A stretch of 64,000 bases of DNA from Streptomyces lasiicapitis (GCF_014646335.1 NZ_BMNG01000011.1:62001-126000), one strand, 5' to 3'. Counted from the first letter of the stretch, positions 1-8,384 are shown. Translations and numbers: made by a program. Notes: a model not told the origin generated them from the letters alone.

Positions 1-839
1 CGCAGCCTGCGTGCCTGCGCGGCCCGCTCGGCACGGCGCTGCTCCTCGTACGAGCGGCCCGTGACGCCCTGGAGCAGTGCCTTGGTCTCGATGACCGCGT
101 CGCGCGGTGCGGCGAGCAGGGCGGCGGCCAAGTCCTGGGCGGCGGCGTCGAGTTGGTCGCCAGGGACGACGAGGTTGGCGAGGCCGATGCGCTCGGCCTC
201 GGCGGCCTGGACGAAGCGGCCGGTGGCGCAGATCTCCAGGGCGCGGGCGTATCCGACGAGGGAGACGAGCGGGTGCGTGCCGGTGAGGTCGGGCACCAGG
301 CCGAGGCTGGTCTCGCGCATGGCGAACTGCGCGTCGTCGGCGGCGACCCGCAGGTCGCAGGCGAGCGCGAGCTGGAAGCCCGCGCCGATCGCATGGCCCT
401 GGACGGCGGCGATGGACACGATGTCGCCGCGCCGCCACCAGGTGAACGCGTCCTGGTACTCGGCGATGGCCGCGTCGAGGTCGTCGTCGGCGCCGCGCGC
501 GAGGTCGAGGAACGACGGCTCGCCCTCGAAGCCCTCGGGCGTGAACGCCTGCCGGTCGAGGCCCGCGGAGAAGGACTTGCCCTCGCCGCGCAGCAGCACC
601 ACGCGGACGCTGCCGGGCAGCACCCGGCCGGCCTCGGTCAACGCCCGCCACAGAGCGGGAGACTGGGCGTTGCGCTTGGCCGCGTTGGCCAGCGTCACCG
701 TGGCCACGGCGCCGTCGATCGTGAGACGTACGCCGTCCTGATCGAGAACCGGTGCCGTCGCGCCTGAACCGCTCAGTCCGATCGGACCGGTCTCAGCCGA
801 ACCGCTCGGGCTGCTCGAACCGCTGTCGGGCGAAGCCAT
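1..839 (-). CDS. Crotonase-superfamily protein (enoyl-CoA hydratase/isomerase-like), C-terminus cut by window edge
   Basis: Translation from the ATG at 839 stays open to base 1, giving about 279 residues, so only the C-terminal end is missing. After a Ser/Gly-rich leader of about 30 residues it has the crotonase fold signatures. The oxyanion-hole segment RGEGKSFSAGLD lies near residues 84-95, and GHAIGAGFQLALACD lies near 148-162. Aligned by eye to rat enoyl-CoA hydratase, the second catalytic Glu is kept (RETSLGLVPD, about 176), while the first is replaced by Gln (GAGFQLA). The exact reaction (hydratase, isomerase or other acyl-CoA chemistry) is therefore open. It acts on CoA thioesters in the cytosol. 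It lies downstream of gbn on the same strand, separated by a strong hairpin, so it probably has its own promoter. Confidence 0.88.
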   Translation of the reverse strand, partial: MASPDSGSSSPSGSAETGPIGLSGSGATAPVLDQDGVRLTIDGAVATVTLANAAKRNAQSPALWRALTEAGRVLPGSVRVVLLRGEGKSFSAGLDRQAFTPEGFEGEPSFLDLARGADDDLDAAIAEYQDAFTWWRRGDIVSIAAVQGHAIGAGFQLALACDLRVAADDAQFAMRETSLGLVPDLTGTHPLVSLVGYARALEICATGRFVQAAEAERIGLANLVVPGDQLDAAAQDLAAALLAAPRDAVIETKALLQGVTGRSYEEQRRAERAAQARRL

Positions 840-989
840 CAATGCCTCCGGTGGTGAGTGCAGTCGTCGTGAACGGACGCGTCGACGCAGGTCAGCACCC
901 ATGCGGACGCAGATTCACGACCGCATCAGCGCATGTCGACGCACCGCCTTGCGGGCACTGGCTCGCGCCCACAAGTGACTGCACAGTAA

Positions 990-1021
990 CCACCCGGTCG
1001 ATCAGCCGATCGACCGGGTGG
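990..1021 (-). terminator. Perfect hairpin after gbn, probable terminator
   Basis: Bases 990-1003 and 1008-1021 form a perfect 14-bp stem with a 4-nt AGCC loop. It begins 41 bases past the gbn stop and lies before the crotonase gene. There is no clear U-run, as is common in Streptomyces. Each arm carries a GATC, so the same DNA could also be a Gbn contact site. Confidence 0.65.
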
Positions 1022-1062
1022 CCACACCGGCCCACCGGAGCCGGACGGCCGCGAGACGGCTG

Positions 1063-1284
1063 CTAGCTGGAAGCCGCCTTCTTGCCTCGCGTCGCCCCGC
1101 CGCGTCCCCGCAGCGTGACTCCGGACTCACTGAGCATCCGGTGGACGAACCCGTAGCTACGGCCGGTCTCTTCGGCCAACGCCCGGATGCTCGCACCGCC
1201 GTCGTACTTCTTCTTCAGGTCTGCCGCGAGCTTGTCGCGCGCGGCGCCGGTTACCCGGCTGCCCTTCTTCAGAGTCTCGGCCAC
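1063..1284 (-). CDS. gbn: Small HTH nucleoid-associated protein, Gbn-like (GATC-binding)
   Basis: A 73-residue basic protein starting at the GTG at 1284, chosen because AGGAGG lies five bases upstream; the longer upstream reading would be wrong. Residues 31-56 form a helix-turn-helix (ASIRALAEETGRSYGFVHRM), preceded by a Lys-rich helix and followed by an Arg/Gly/Lys tail (59-70). Size, sequence and neighbours match the protein known in S. coelicolor as SCO1839/Gbn, an actinobacterial nucleoid-associated protein reported to bind GATC and affect development (recalled from the literature). The match is by recognition, not alignment. The gene is monocistronic: a hairpin follows the stop, and about 400 bases separate it from the ABC-F gene upstream. 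A cluster of GATC sites lies in that gap. Confidence 0.85.
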   Translation of the reverse strand: MAETLKKGSRVTGAARDKLAADLKKKYDGGASIRALAEETGRSYGFVHRMLSESGVTLRGRGGATRGKKAASS

Positions 1285-1687
1285 CCGTGCCTCCTCATGG
1301 GAAGTGCGCTCTGGACTTCTCATGATCACCCCTACCGGGCCTCCTGGCCACCCATTCGGCAAGGTCCGTGCGACTTGATTGGCCGCGCGTCAAGCGGCCG
1401 CCACGAGCGGAATTAACGATTCCGCACGTCCCTGCACGTACCGCCGAATGGGTTCTGCGAGGAAGCGGCAGGTCAGCGGCGTGCCGGGGAAAGGCGGGCC
1501 TGCGGGTCCCGTGGGACGAAGAAATCCGTGTATCGCACACGTCGGTACGAGGACGACTCACACAGATGAAGGATCACGGATCGGCCGAATGATCCATACG
1601 CAGTGGATCAGTCAATCGATCAAGCGCGCTGGAGGTCGCCCGGCGGGGCCGTGACGGGTCCGTCGGGCGTCTCGCCAGGCGGTCCCG
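1285..1687. other. Intergenic region between ABC-F and gbn
   Basis: This 403-base gene-free stretch holds the gbn promoter region and the 3' side of the ABC-F gene. The only clear structure I see is the GATC cluster at 1572-1621, listed separately. Around 1390-1450 it is less GC-rich (a GGAATTAACGATTCC segment near 1408-1422), which could belong to a promoter. I see no convincing ORF or RNA gene. Confidence 0.5.
1572..1621. promoter_or_regulatory. Cluster of five GATC sites upstream of gbn
   Basis: GATC occurs at 1572, 1579, 1591, 1606 and 1618, five times in 50 bases, against about one per 256 expected at random. The gene whose product is known to bind GATC starts about 290 bases away. An autoregulatory or nucleation role is inference. 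Confidence 0.4.
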
Positions 1688-3286
1688 TCAGGCGAGGGCG
1701 ACCAGGTCCGCGTAGTCCGCGCCCCACAGGTCCTCGACGCCGTCCGGCAGCAGAATGATCCGCTCCGGTTGCAGCGCCTCGACGGCGCCCTCGTCGTGGG
1801 TGACGAGGACGACGGCGCCCTTGTAGGTGCGCAGCGCGCCCAGGATCTCCTCGCGGCTGGCGGGGTCGAGGTTGTTGGTGGGCTCGTCGAGGAGCAGCAC
1901 GTTGGCCGAGGAGACGACGAGCGTCGCGAGGGCGAGACGGGTCTTCTCGCCGCCGGACAGCACGGCCGCGGGCTTGTCGACGTCGTCTCCGGAGAAGAGG
2001 AACGAGCCGAGCGTCTTGCGCACCTCGACGAGGTCGAGGTCGGGGGCGGCGGAGCGCATGTTCTCCAGGACCGTGCGCTCGGGGTCGAGGGTCTCGTGCT
2101 CCTGGGCGTAGTAGCCGAGCTTGAGGCCGTGGCCCTCTATGACCTGCCCGGTGTCGGGCTTCTCGGCGCCGCCGAGGAGGCGCAGGAGGGTGGTCTTGCC
2201 CGCGCCGTTGAGGCCGAGGATGACGACGCGCGACCCCTTGTCGATGGCGAGGTCCACATCGGTGAAGATCTCGAGCGAGCCGTACGACTTCGAGAGTCCC
2301 TCGGCCATGAGCGGCGTCTTGCCGCACGGCGAGGGCTCCGGGAAGCGCAGCTTGGCGACCTTGTCGCTCTGGCGCACGTCCTCGAGGCCCGCGAGGAGCT
2401 TGTCGGCGCGGCGCGCCATGTTCTGCGCGGCGACCGTCTTGGTGGCCTTGGCCCGCATCTTGTCGGCCTGCGAGTGCAGGGCCGCGGCCTTCTTCTCGGC
2501 GTTCTGGCGCTCGCGCTTGCGGCGCTTCTCGTCGGACTCGCGCTGCTGCTGGTAGAGCTTCCAGCCCATGTTGTAGACGTCGATCGCGGAGCGGTTGGCG
2601 TCCAGGTAGAAGACCTTGTTGACGACCGTCTCGACGAGGTCGACGTCGTGGGAGATCACGATGAAGCCGCCGCGGTACGTCTTCAGGTAGTCCCGCAGCC
2701 AGACGATGGAGTCGGCGTCCAGGTGGTTCGTCGGCTCGTCGAGCAGCAGGGTGTCCGCGTCGGAGAACAGGATCCGGGCCAGCTCGATGCGGCGGCGCTG
2801 ACCGCCGGAGAGCGTGTGCAGGGGCTGGCCGAGCACGCGGTCCGGGAGGTTCAGGGCGGCGGCGATGGTGGCGGCCTCGGCCTCGGCTGCGTACCCGCCC
2901 TTGGTGAGGAACTCCGTCTCCTGGCGCTCGTACTGCTTGAGGGCCTTCTCGCGGGTGGCGCCCGCGCCGTTCGCGATGCGCTGTTCGTTCTCGCGCATCT
3001 TGCGGATCAGTACGTCGAGTCCGCGCGCGGAGAGGACGCGGTCGCGGGCGAGCACGTCGAGGTCGCCCGTACGCGGGTCCTGCGGGAGATAGCCGACCTC
3101 TCCGGAGCGGCTGATCGTGCCGCCCGCCGGGGTGCCCTCACCGGCCAGGCACTTGGTGAGCGTCGTCTTGCCCGCGCCGTTGCGGCCGACGAGGCCGATG
3201 CGGTCGCCCTTGGCGATGCGGAACGAGGCGTTCTCGATGAGGATGCGGGCGCCGGCACGCAGCTCGATACCGGAGGCGGTGATCAC
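1688..3286 (-). CDS. ABC-F family ATP-binding protein (ribosome-associated ATPase)
   Basis: A soluble 532-residue protein with two ABC ATPase domains and no membrane segments, the ABC-F layout. Domain 1 has Walker A GRNGAGKT (34-41), signature LSGGQ (159-163) and Walker B ending LLLDEPTNHLD (180-190). Domain 2 has GLNGAGKT (358-365), LSGGE (443-447) and LLLDEPTNNLD (464-474). Between them, residues 245-305 form a highly charged helical linker rich in Lys/Arg/Gln, as in ABC-F proteins that reach into the ribosomal E/P sites. Members act as translation factors or protect ribosomes against antibiotics; which applies here cannot be read from the sequence. The GTG start at 3286 is supported by GGAG eight bases upstream. 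A possible leader ORF lies 98 bases upstream. Confidence 0.92.
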   Translation of the reverse strand: MITASGIELRAGARILIENASFRIAKGDRIGLVGRNGAGKTTLTKCLAGEGTPAGGTISRSGEVGYLPQDPRTGDLDVLARDRVLSARGLDVLIRKMRENEQRIANGAGATREKALKQYERQETEFLTKGGYAAEAEAATIAAALNLPDRVLGQPLHTLSGGQRRRIELARILFSDADTLLLDEPTNHLDADSIVWLRDYLKTYRGGFIVISHDVDLVETVVNKVFYLDANRSAIDVYNMGWKLYQQQRESDEKRRKRERQNAEKKAAALHSQADKMRAKATKTVAAQNMARRADKLLAGLEDVRQSDKVAKLRFPEPSPCGKTPLMAEGLSKSYGSLEIFTDVDLAIDKGSRVVILGLNGAGKTTLLRLLGGAEKPDTGQVIEGHGLKLGYYAQEHETLDPERTVLENMRSAAPDLDLVEVRKTLGSFLFSGDDVDKPAAVLSGGEKTRLALATLVVSSANVLLLDEPTNNLDPASREEILGALRTYKGAVVLVTHDEGAVEALQPERIILLPDGVEDLWGADYADLVALA

Positions 3287-3384
3287 GGTCAGACTCCTGG
3301 ACAGGGGAAAGGACGGCGGGAGAAGGGCATGGACGATGCACGATGCGATGCCGCGCCGCTAAGCGCGCCGCTCAGCTCAGCCGT

Positions 3385-3408
3385 CTAATGCAGCAGGAGA
3401 ATGGCCAT
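3385..3408 (-). CDS. Possible leaderless leader peptide of the ABC-F gene
   Basis: A seven-codon ORF, MAILLLH followed by TAG, lies upstream of the ABC-F gene on the same strand. There is no Shine-Dalgarno sequence. Instead TAGAAT, a good -10 hexamer, lies seven bases before the ATG, so transcription would start at or next to the A of ATG, as in leaderless mRNAs. Just downstream the minus strand reads GCTGAGCTGAGC-ggcgc-GCTTAGC, where either GCTGAGC copy can pair with GCTTAGC. This resembles the leader ORF plus alternative hairpin arrangement seen before antibiotic-inducible ABC-F and rRNA methylase genes. A matching -35 is not obvious. Short ORFs arise by chance, so this is a candidate only. 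Confidence 0.4.
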   Translation of the reverse strand: MAILLLH

Positions 3409-3780
3409 AGGGGCAATTCTAACGGGGGGCCGCAAGCGGTTTTTCCTCGCGGGGGGCGGGGCGCTGGGCACGGGGCCGGCGGGGGGTGCTTGGGCCGCGG
3501 GGCTGCGGCGTCTGTGCGGGGGCGGGGGCGACACGGTGTGGCGGGGTGGCCCCGTCCCCCGTTCGGACCTCCGTCCGGGGCCGGGGGGCGGGCGGCGTAT
3601 CAGGATGAAGTCGCCGGACGTCCGGCGCGGGGCGGCGCGGCGTCGGCCCGCAGACGAGGCAGCGGTCTCGCCCCGAGGCTGTCGGCTCGCCCCGCGGCAG
3701 CCGTCTCACCCCCGGGACGACCGCCTCGCCCCCGACGGCAGTGGGTCTCGTACTCGATGCAGGCAGAGGGTGGTGTGCCC
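3409..3780. other. Divergent intergenic region, ABC-F leader / metallopeptidase
   Basis: A gene-free stretch of 372 bases between the ABC-F leader and the zinc metallopeptidase. The left edge carries the TAGAAT hexamer of the minus-strand leader. The central part is very G-rich on the plus strand (many runs of 4-6 G). No clear promoter for the metallopeptidase is visible. Long open frames here (plus strand from 3343) lack start signals and are composition artefacts. Confidence 0.4.
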
Positions 3781-4671
3781 ATGCAGTTCGACGACGACGC
3801 GGATCTTGACACCTCTGAGGTGCAGGATGTGCGGGGCAGCCGGATTCCCGGCGGCAGGGCGACCGTCGGTGGTGGCATCGCGGGGCTGATCGCGCTGCTG
3901 CTCGGGCTGTTCTTCGGTGTCGGTCCGGACCAGCTCGGGTTGACCGACGACGGCGGCGACGAACCCGCGGCCTCGTCCTCCTCGCTGGCCCAGGTCCAGC
4001 AGAGCTGCCGTACCGGCAAGGACGCGAACGCCCGGGAGGACTGCCGGACCGTGGCGGTGGTCAACAGCGTCCAGGACTACTGGCGCCAGGAGTTCCCGCG
4101 CCGCGGGGGCCGGTACGCGCCGGCGCCGACCGTGTTCTTCAGCGGCCGGGTCGGCACGGCGTGCGGCGCCGCGTCGTCGGCGGTCGGCCCCTTCTACTGT
4201 CCCGGCGACCGCAAGGTCTACCTGGACCTGGGATTCTTCGACGAGCTGCGGACGAAGTTCGGCTCCAGCGGCGGCCCGTTCGCGCAGGCGTACGTCGTGG
4301 CGCACGAGTACGGGCACCACGTGCAGAACCTGATGGGCACGCTGAGCCGGTCCCAGGACGGGCGCACGGGCGAGAACAGCAACGCCGTACGCGTCGAGCT
4401 GCAGGCCGACTGCTACGCGGGCGTGTGGGCGCACAACGCGACACGGACCCCCGACGAGTCGGGCAAGCCGCTGATCACCAAGCTCACGGACGCCGACATC
4501 CGCGACGGCCTGGACGCGGCGGCCGCGGTCGGCGACGACCGCATCCAGCAGCGCTACCAGGGCCGCGTCACCCCCGAGTCGTGGACCCACGGCTCCGCCA
4601 AGCAGCGCCAGGACTGGTTCTACCAGGGCTTTCGTACCGGCGACATGGCGCAGTGCAACACCTTCCGCTGA
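3781..4671 (+). CDS. Neutral zinc metallopeptidase, YpfJ/KPN_02809 family, membrane-anchored
   Basis: A 296-residue protein starting at ATG 3781 (GAGGG upstream). An acidic N-terminus is followed by one hydrophobic segment (about 30-46), then a Ser/Asp linker, then a catalytic domain outside the membrane. The zinc-binding motif HEYGHH is at 175-180, with two zinc ligands and the catalytic Glu. The downstream motif VELQADCYAGVWAH (near 205) carries the expected third ligand Glu. Four Cys in the domain (78, 89, 128, 140) could form disulfides. Family members are putative neutral zinc peptidases of unknown substrate. The gene appears to stand alone; the next gene starts 106 bases downstream. Confidence 0.88.
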   Translation: MQFDDDADLDTSEVQDVRGSRIPGGRATVGGGIAGLIALLLGLFFGVGPDQLGLTDDGGDEPAASSSSLAQVQQSCRTGKDANAREDCRTVAVVNSVQDYWRQEFPRRGGRYAPAPTVFFSGRVGTACGAASSAVGPFYCPGDRKVYLDLGFFDELRTKFGSSGGPFAQAYVVAHEYGHHVQNLMGTLSRSQDGRTGENSNAVRVELQADCYAGVWAHNATRTPDESGKPLITKLTDADIRDGLDAAAAVGDDRIQQRYQGRVTPESWTHGSAKQRQDWFYQGFRTGDMAQCNTFR

Positions 4672-4777
4672 GGCGGCGGCCGGGCCCGTCCGGCGGCCGC
4701 GGGCCGTTGTCAGACCCGGGTGCAAGACTGTGGAACAGGTCACAGGGACAGGGGTCGAGGACGAAGGAGTGATCGGC

Positions 4778-5191
4778 ATGACAGGCGCTGTCAGGGGACG
4801 CCCCAGCATCTTCCCCACGCTGTTGTACGCGGACGCCAAGGCCGCGATCAAGCAGCTCACGGAGGCCTTCGGCTTCACGGAGACGAGTGTGTACGAGAGC
4901 GAGGACGGCAAGATCCTGCACGCCGAACTCGCGTATGGGAACGGCGCGGTGATGCTCGGCTCGAAGGGCCGCGGCGGCCTCTTCGCCGAGACGATGGACA
5001 AGGCGGGCCCCACGGGGACGTACATCGTGGTGGACGACGTCGACGCCCACCACCAGCGCGCCGTCGAGCACGGCGCGGACATCCTGATGCCCCCGACGGA
5101 CCAGGACTACGGCTCGCGGGACTACATGGCGCGGGACGCCGAGGGCAACATCTGGAGCTTCGGGACGTACGCCCCCGAGATAGGCGGCTGA
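4778..5191 (+). CDS. VOC-superfamily (glyoxalase/PhnB-like) protein
   Basis: A 137-residue single-domain protein of the vicinal oxygen chelate fold. It starts at ATG 4778, with GAAGGA eight bases upstream. It has the PhnB-type pattern: an N-terminal strand with LYADAKAAIKQLTEAFGF, a central AELAYGNGAVMLGS strand, and a C-terminal QDYGSRDYMARDAEGNIWSFGTY strand that usually carries the metal-binding Glu (here E in DAEGN). Family members include dioxygenases, glyoxalases and antibiotic-binding proteins, so substrate and reaction cannot be assigned. It converges with the hypothetical gene at 5232, leaving only 40 bases between stops. Confidence 0.8.
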   Translation: MTGAVRGRPSIFPTLLYADAKAAIKQLTEAFGFTETSVYESEDGKILHAELAYGNGAVMLGSKGRGGLFAETMDKAGPTGTYIVVDDVDAHHQRAVEHGADILMPPTDQDYGSRDYMARDAEGNIWSFGTYAPEIGG

Positions 5192-5231
5192 CCCGCCCCA
5201 CCCCGCGGCTGAGGCGGGACGGGCGCGGCGC

Positions 5232-6968
5232 TCACATGCCCCCGGTGTGCACCTGGAACGCGGCGCGCCGCACGGCCTTCGCGAGCGCCGGGTCGGGGTG
5301 CGCCGCGGCGAGCGCGACGAGCACCTGCACGGTCCGCGGATGCCCGACGGTGCGCACCTCGTCGATGAGCGAGGGCACGGTCGGCTGCGGCGCCGACTCC
5401 AGATGGCGTACGAGGAGTTCGGCCTCGCCGTGGTCGGCCACGGCGGCGGCGGTGTCGACCCACAGCCAGGTCGACTCCTCCCGCGTCAGGACGAGGTGGA
5501 CGTCCTCGGGGTCGGTGCCCTCGTGCTCGGCGAGCCACAGCAGGGCGTAGGGCCGCAGCGAGGTCTCGTCGACGACGGCGCGTACGTCGGGTTCGGCCGG
5601 GGCGCCGACGACCCGCAGGGCCTCGAAGGCCAGGCCGCGCAGCAGGGCGTCCTCGCCGCGGGCGGCGTCGAGGAGTTCGGTGACGGCGCTGCCGGCGTCG
5701 CGGGCGGCGAGCCAGGCGCGGTATTCGGCGCGGGCCGCGTTGGGCCGCAGGCGGGCGCAGCCGCGGAGCATGTCCTCGGCGGACTGCTCGATGTGCCCGG
5801 CGGGGCTCTGCGCGGCGACGCAGATCTGCTCCAGCTTGACCCACACGGCCCAGCTGCCCAGCGGAGTGAGCGTGGCCTGACCGTCGGCGCAGGTCAGGGC
5901 GCCGACGGCGGACAGGGCACGGAGGGCCCAGTCGAGCAGGGCGGGCAGCGGCGGGGCGGTGCCGTCGTCGGGGTCGGCGGCCGCGGTGGGCGGCGCGGAG
6001 GCAGCGGGGGGCGGCGCGGAGGCAACAGCAGCCAGTGCGGTCGCCGCGGCGGGCGGGACGGGGCCGCCGGGGGGCGGGACCGCATTGGTGTGCGGCGGTG
6101 ACTTGGGCTCGGGCTCCGCCTGCGAGTCGTAGGGGATTTCGCAGCGTTCGGTGCGCAGCTCCCGGACGCGCTGGTCGAGCAGGTCCAGGAGCTGGGGCAC
6201 GGGCACGGGGCCCGCCGACAGCTGGAGGAAGGAGAGGAGCTGGGGGACGGCCTCGACGGTTTCCGCGACGGTGGCGGGCGGCAGTTCGGCGGGGGCCGGG
6301 TGGGCGAGCGACCAGGCGTCGAACAGGGCGACCCAGCCGCGCAGGACGGCGGCGTCGTCCCGGTCCCAGGCGCGCAGCCGCCAGCCGGGCCGCGCGGCGG
6401 AGCCGTGCACCTCGACGAGTCCGGCCAGGCGGGCGGTGTCCCAGTCGGAGCGGACCTGGTGGACCGTCACGTCCAGTTCGGCGGCGGCGCGTTCGGCGGA
6501 CGCGTCGGAGAGGACGCCGCCGGTCCCTTTGCCCGGACCCGCGGCGGCGTCGGCGGGCGCGGCGGCGGCAGCGGCGGTCCGGGCCTGCTTGCCGCCCTTC
6601 GCGCCGCCGGCCCCGGTGCCACTGGCCTTGGCGCCGTTCTTGGTTCCGTTCTTGGCTCCGGCCTTGGCGCTGTCCTTGCCGGTGCCGCGCTGCGGCCCGG
6701 TGCCGGGGCTCAGCGCGTGGTCGGCCCAGCGGGCGACGCGTACGGCGGCGGCCAGGCCCGCGCGGGCCATGCGGGCCAGCTCGGCGGGCGCGGGTGTGCC
6801 CTCGGGCGGCGGGGGCGCGGGACGGCGCGAACGGCGCTGGGTCACCGCGCCGGGGGTGCCGAGGGGACTGCGCGGTCGGACGCGCTCCGGCTCCGTTCGC
6901 CTTTCGGCCTTCGGGGACGGCGTGCGGACGAGGTGGAGCCGGGAGTCGCGCGGGATACGGGACGTCAC
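5232..6968 (-). CDS. Conserved hypothetical protein with low-complexity N-terminal region
   Basis: I do not recognise a named family. From the GTG at 6968 (GGAAG nine bases upstream) the protein has 578 residues. The first 150 are Pro/Arg- then Ala/Gly/Lys-rich, with an AKNG/TKNG-like run of basic repeats around 100-135. Residues about 155-215 (LSDASAERAAAELDVTVHQVRSDW followed by RLAGLVEV) look like a winged-helix DNA-binding domain. A second low-complexity Pro/Ala stretch (about 300-350) precedes an alpha-helical C-terminal half. A role in DNA binding is inference. No signal peptide or membrane segments are evident. Confidence 0.7.
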   Translation of the reverse strand: MTSRIPRDSRLHLVRTPSPKAERRTEPERVRPRSPLGTPGAVTQRRSRRPAPPPPEGTPAPAELARMARAGLAAAVRVARWADHALSPGTGPQRGTGKDSAKAGAKNGTKNGAKASGTGAGGAKGGKQARTAAAAAAPADAAAGPGKGTGGVLSDASAERAAAELDVTVHQVRSDWDTARLAGLVEVHGSAARPGWRLRAWDRDDAAVLRGWVALFDAWSLAHPAPAELPPATVAETVEAVPQLLSFLQLSAGPVPVPQLLDLLDQRVRELRTERCEIPYDSQAEPEPKSPPHTNAVPPPGGPVPPAAATALAAVASAPPPAASAPPTAAADPDDGTAPPLPALLDWALRALSAVGALTCADGQATLTPLGSWAVWVKLEQICVAAQSPAGHIEQSAEDMLRGCARLRPNAARAEYRAWLAARDAGSAVTELLDAARGEDALLRGLAFEALRVVGAPAEPDVRAVVDETSLRPYALLWLAEHEGTDPEDVHLVLTREESTWLWVDTAAAVADHGEAELLVRHLESAPQPTVPSLIDEVRTVGHPRTVQVLVALAAAHPDPALAKAVRRAAFQVHTGGM

Positions 6969-7089
6969 GGGAGCAGTCTTCCTGCTGGCGGTCGGAAAAC
7001 CCAAACGGAATCCCGGCGGCGCCCCGGCGCACGCGCCCGGCGGCGGTTGCGGACGGTCAGGCGCAGGGGTGAGGAAGTGGCCGCATCGG

Positions 7090-8229
7090 CTACATCAAGG
7101 GGGTGAGGAAGCGCCGCAGCGCCTCTTCGTACCGTGCGGGGTCGGCGTTCCACATGGCGCCGTGGGGCGCATCCGGAACGCTGTGCAGGGTGACGAGGTC
7201 GGGTCGCTTTCCGGCCAGTTGACGGGAGAGGCCCCAAGGGGCGACGACGTCGGCGGGGCCGTGCAGGAGAAGCGTCGGCACCTTCAGGGCGGCGGGGTCG
7301 GCGGTGGTGGCGACCCGGTCCCCGCGCAGTCCGGTGCGGCCCTGGGCGGCGCGCACGGCTAGCGGGAGCAGGGGTCCCGGGGTGCGGCGCGCGGTGGCGA
7401 GGGCGCGCAGGGTGGTCTCCCAGTCGAGCACCGGCGAGTCGAGGATCAGGCCGCTGACGCGGTCGCGGAGGCCGGAGTGGGCGGCGGCGTGCAGGGCCAT
7501 CGAGGCGCCGGTGGACCAGCCGTACAGGACGACGTCGCGCGCGCCGTAGCGCACCGCGTAGCGGATGGCGGCGTCCAGGTCGCGCCACTCGGTCTCGCCG
7601 AGGTGGCCGAGCCCGTCCGGCGAGCGGGGCGCGCCCAGGTCGCCGCGGTAGGCGAGGTCGAGCACCGGCAGCTGCTGGCGGCGCAGGAAGTCCATGACGA
7701 CCATCGGGTGCTCGCGCGTCGTGCCGAGGCCGTGCACGGTGATCACCCAGGTGTCGCGGTTGCCGGGCACGAACCAGGCGGGCAGCGGGCCGAGTTCGCC
7801 CGGGATGTCGACGTCGGCGTGGTCGATGCCGAGCGCGGCGTGCGGGTCGCCGATGTGGACCTGCGGGGTGAGCCAGACCCGGGCGCCGGGTTCCAGGGTG
7901 CCGTGGGTGACGCGTTCGAGGCGGCGTACGACCGTGTCGGCCTCGTGCGGGGCGGTGTCGAGGACCGGGCCGACCACGGCGTGGCAGCCGTCGCCGCTCA
8001 GGCCGTAGACGCCGGGGCGCTGGGAGGCCAGGGCGCGGGTGAGGGTGATCTGGCCCGCGGCCGTGGAGTGCACCGTCAGGCGCGGCTCCGTCGGCAGGGG
8101 GCGGCCCGCGGGGGCCTTCAGGGCGGCGTCGCTGGCGTAGCGGCCGGCCGCGATGGCCAGGGCGGCGGTGGCGCCTAGGACGGCGGTGGCGGTGGTGACG
8201 GCGGCGGCCGTCGCTTTGGCTGGGCGCAC
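7090..8229 (-). CDS. Membrane-anchored alpha/beta hydrolase
   Basis: The preferred start is the GTG at 8229, giving 379 residues and an N-terminal hydrophobic segment (about 8-28) that could anchor the protein or serve as signal peptide. The longer frame to 8298 begins with TTG inside a repeat. The hydrolase fold is clear: HGLGTT (oxyanion region), the nucleophile elbow GWSTGAS (Ser about 238), the acid in LLLHGPADVVAP and the His in PDAPHGAMW. The length and N-terminal extension fit the bacterial lipase-like/acyl hydrolase group, but the substrate is unknown. There is no ribosome binding site ahead of the GTG; GACACT lies close upstream, so leaderless transcription is possible. Confidence 0.8.
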   Translation of the reverse strand: MRPAKATAAAVTTATAVLGATAALAIAAGRYASDAALKAPAGRPLPTEPRLTVHSTAAGQITLTRALASQRPGVYGLSGDGCHAVVGPVLDTAPHEADTVVRRLERVTHGTLEPGARVWLTPQVHIGDPHAALGIDHADVDIPGELGPLPAWFVPGNRDTWVITVHGLGTTREHPMVVMDFLRRQQLPVLDLAYRGDLGAPRSPDGLGHLGETEWRDLDAAIRYAVRYGARDVVLYGWSTGASMALHAAAHSGLRDRVSGLILDSPVLDWETTLRALATARRTPGPLLPLAVRAAQGRTGLRGDRVATTADPAALKVPTLLLHGPADVVAPWGLSRQLAGKRPDLVTLHSVPDAPHGAMWNADPARYEEALRRFLTPLM

Positions 8230-8289
8230 GGGTTCAGTGTCTGCGGGGTGCGGGCCGGGGGCCAGTGGGCGGGTGCCGGTGGGGTGGGT

Positions 8290-8384
8290 TTTCCCCAAAC
8301 CCGCCCCTTCCTGAGACCGGGGGCTTCGCCCCCGGACCCCCTATCGGCCTTCGGCCTCGTCCTCAAACGCCGGACGGGCTGAAA
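8290..8384 (+). repeat. Dispersed repeat, family A, copy A1
   Basis: Carries the family layout: CCCCAAACCCGCCCCTTCC, a GGGGGC-ttc-GCCCCC hairpin, CGGCC-ttc-GGCC, then CTCGTCCTCAAACGCCGG and ACGGGCTGA. Its right half is read on the minus strand as the last 13 codons and stop of the class II aldolase gene. Confidence 0.85.
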
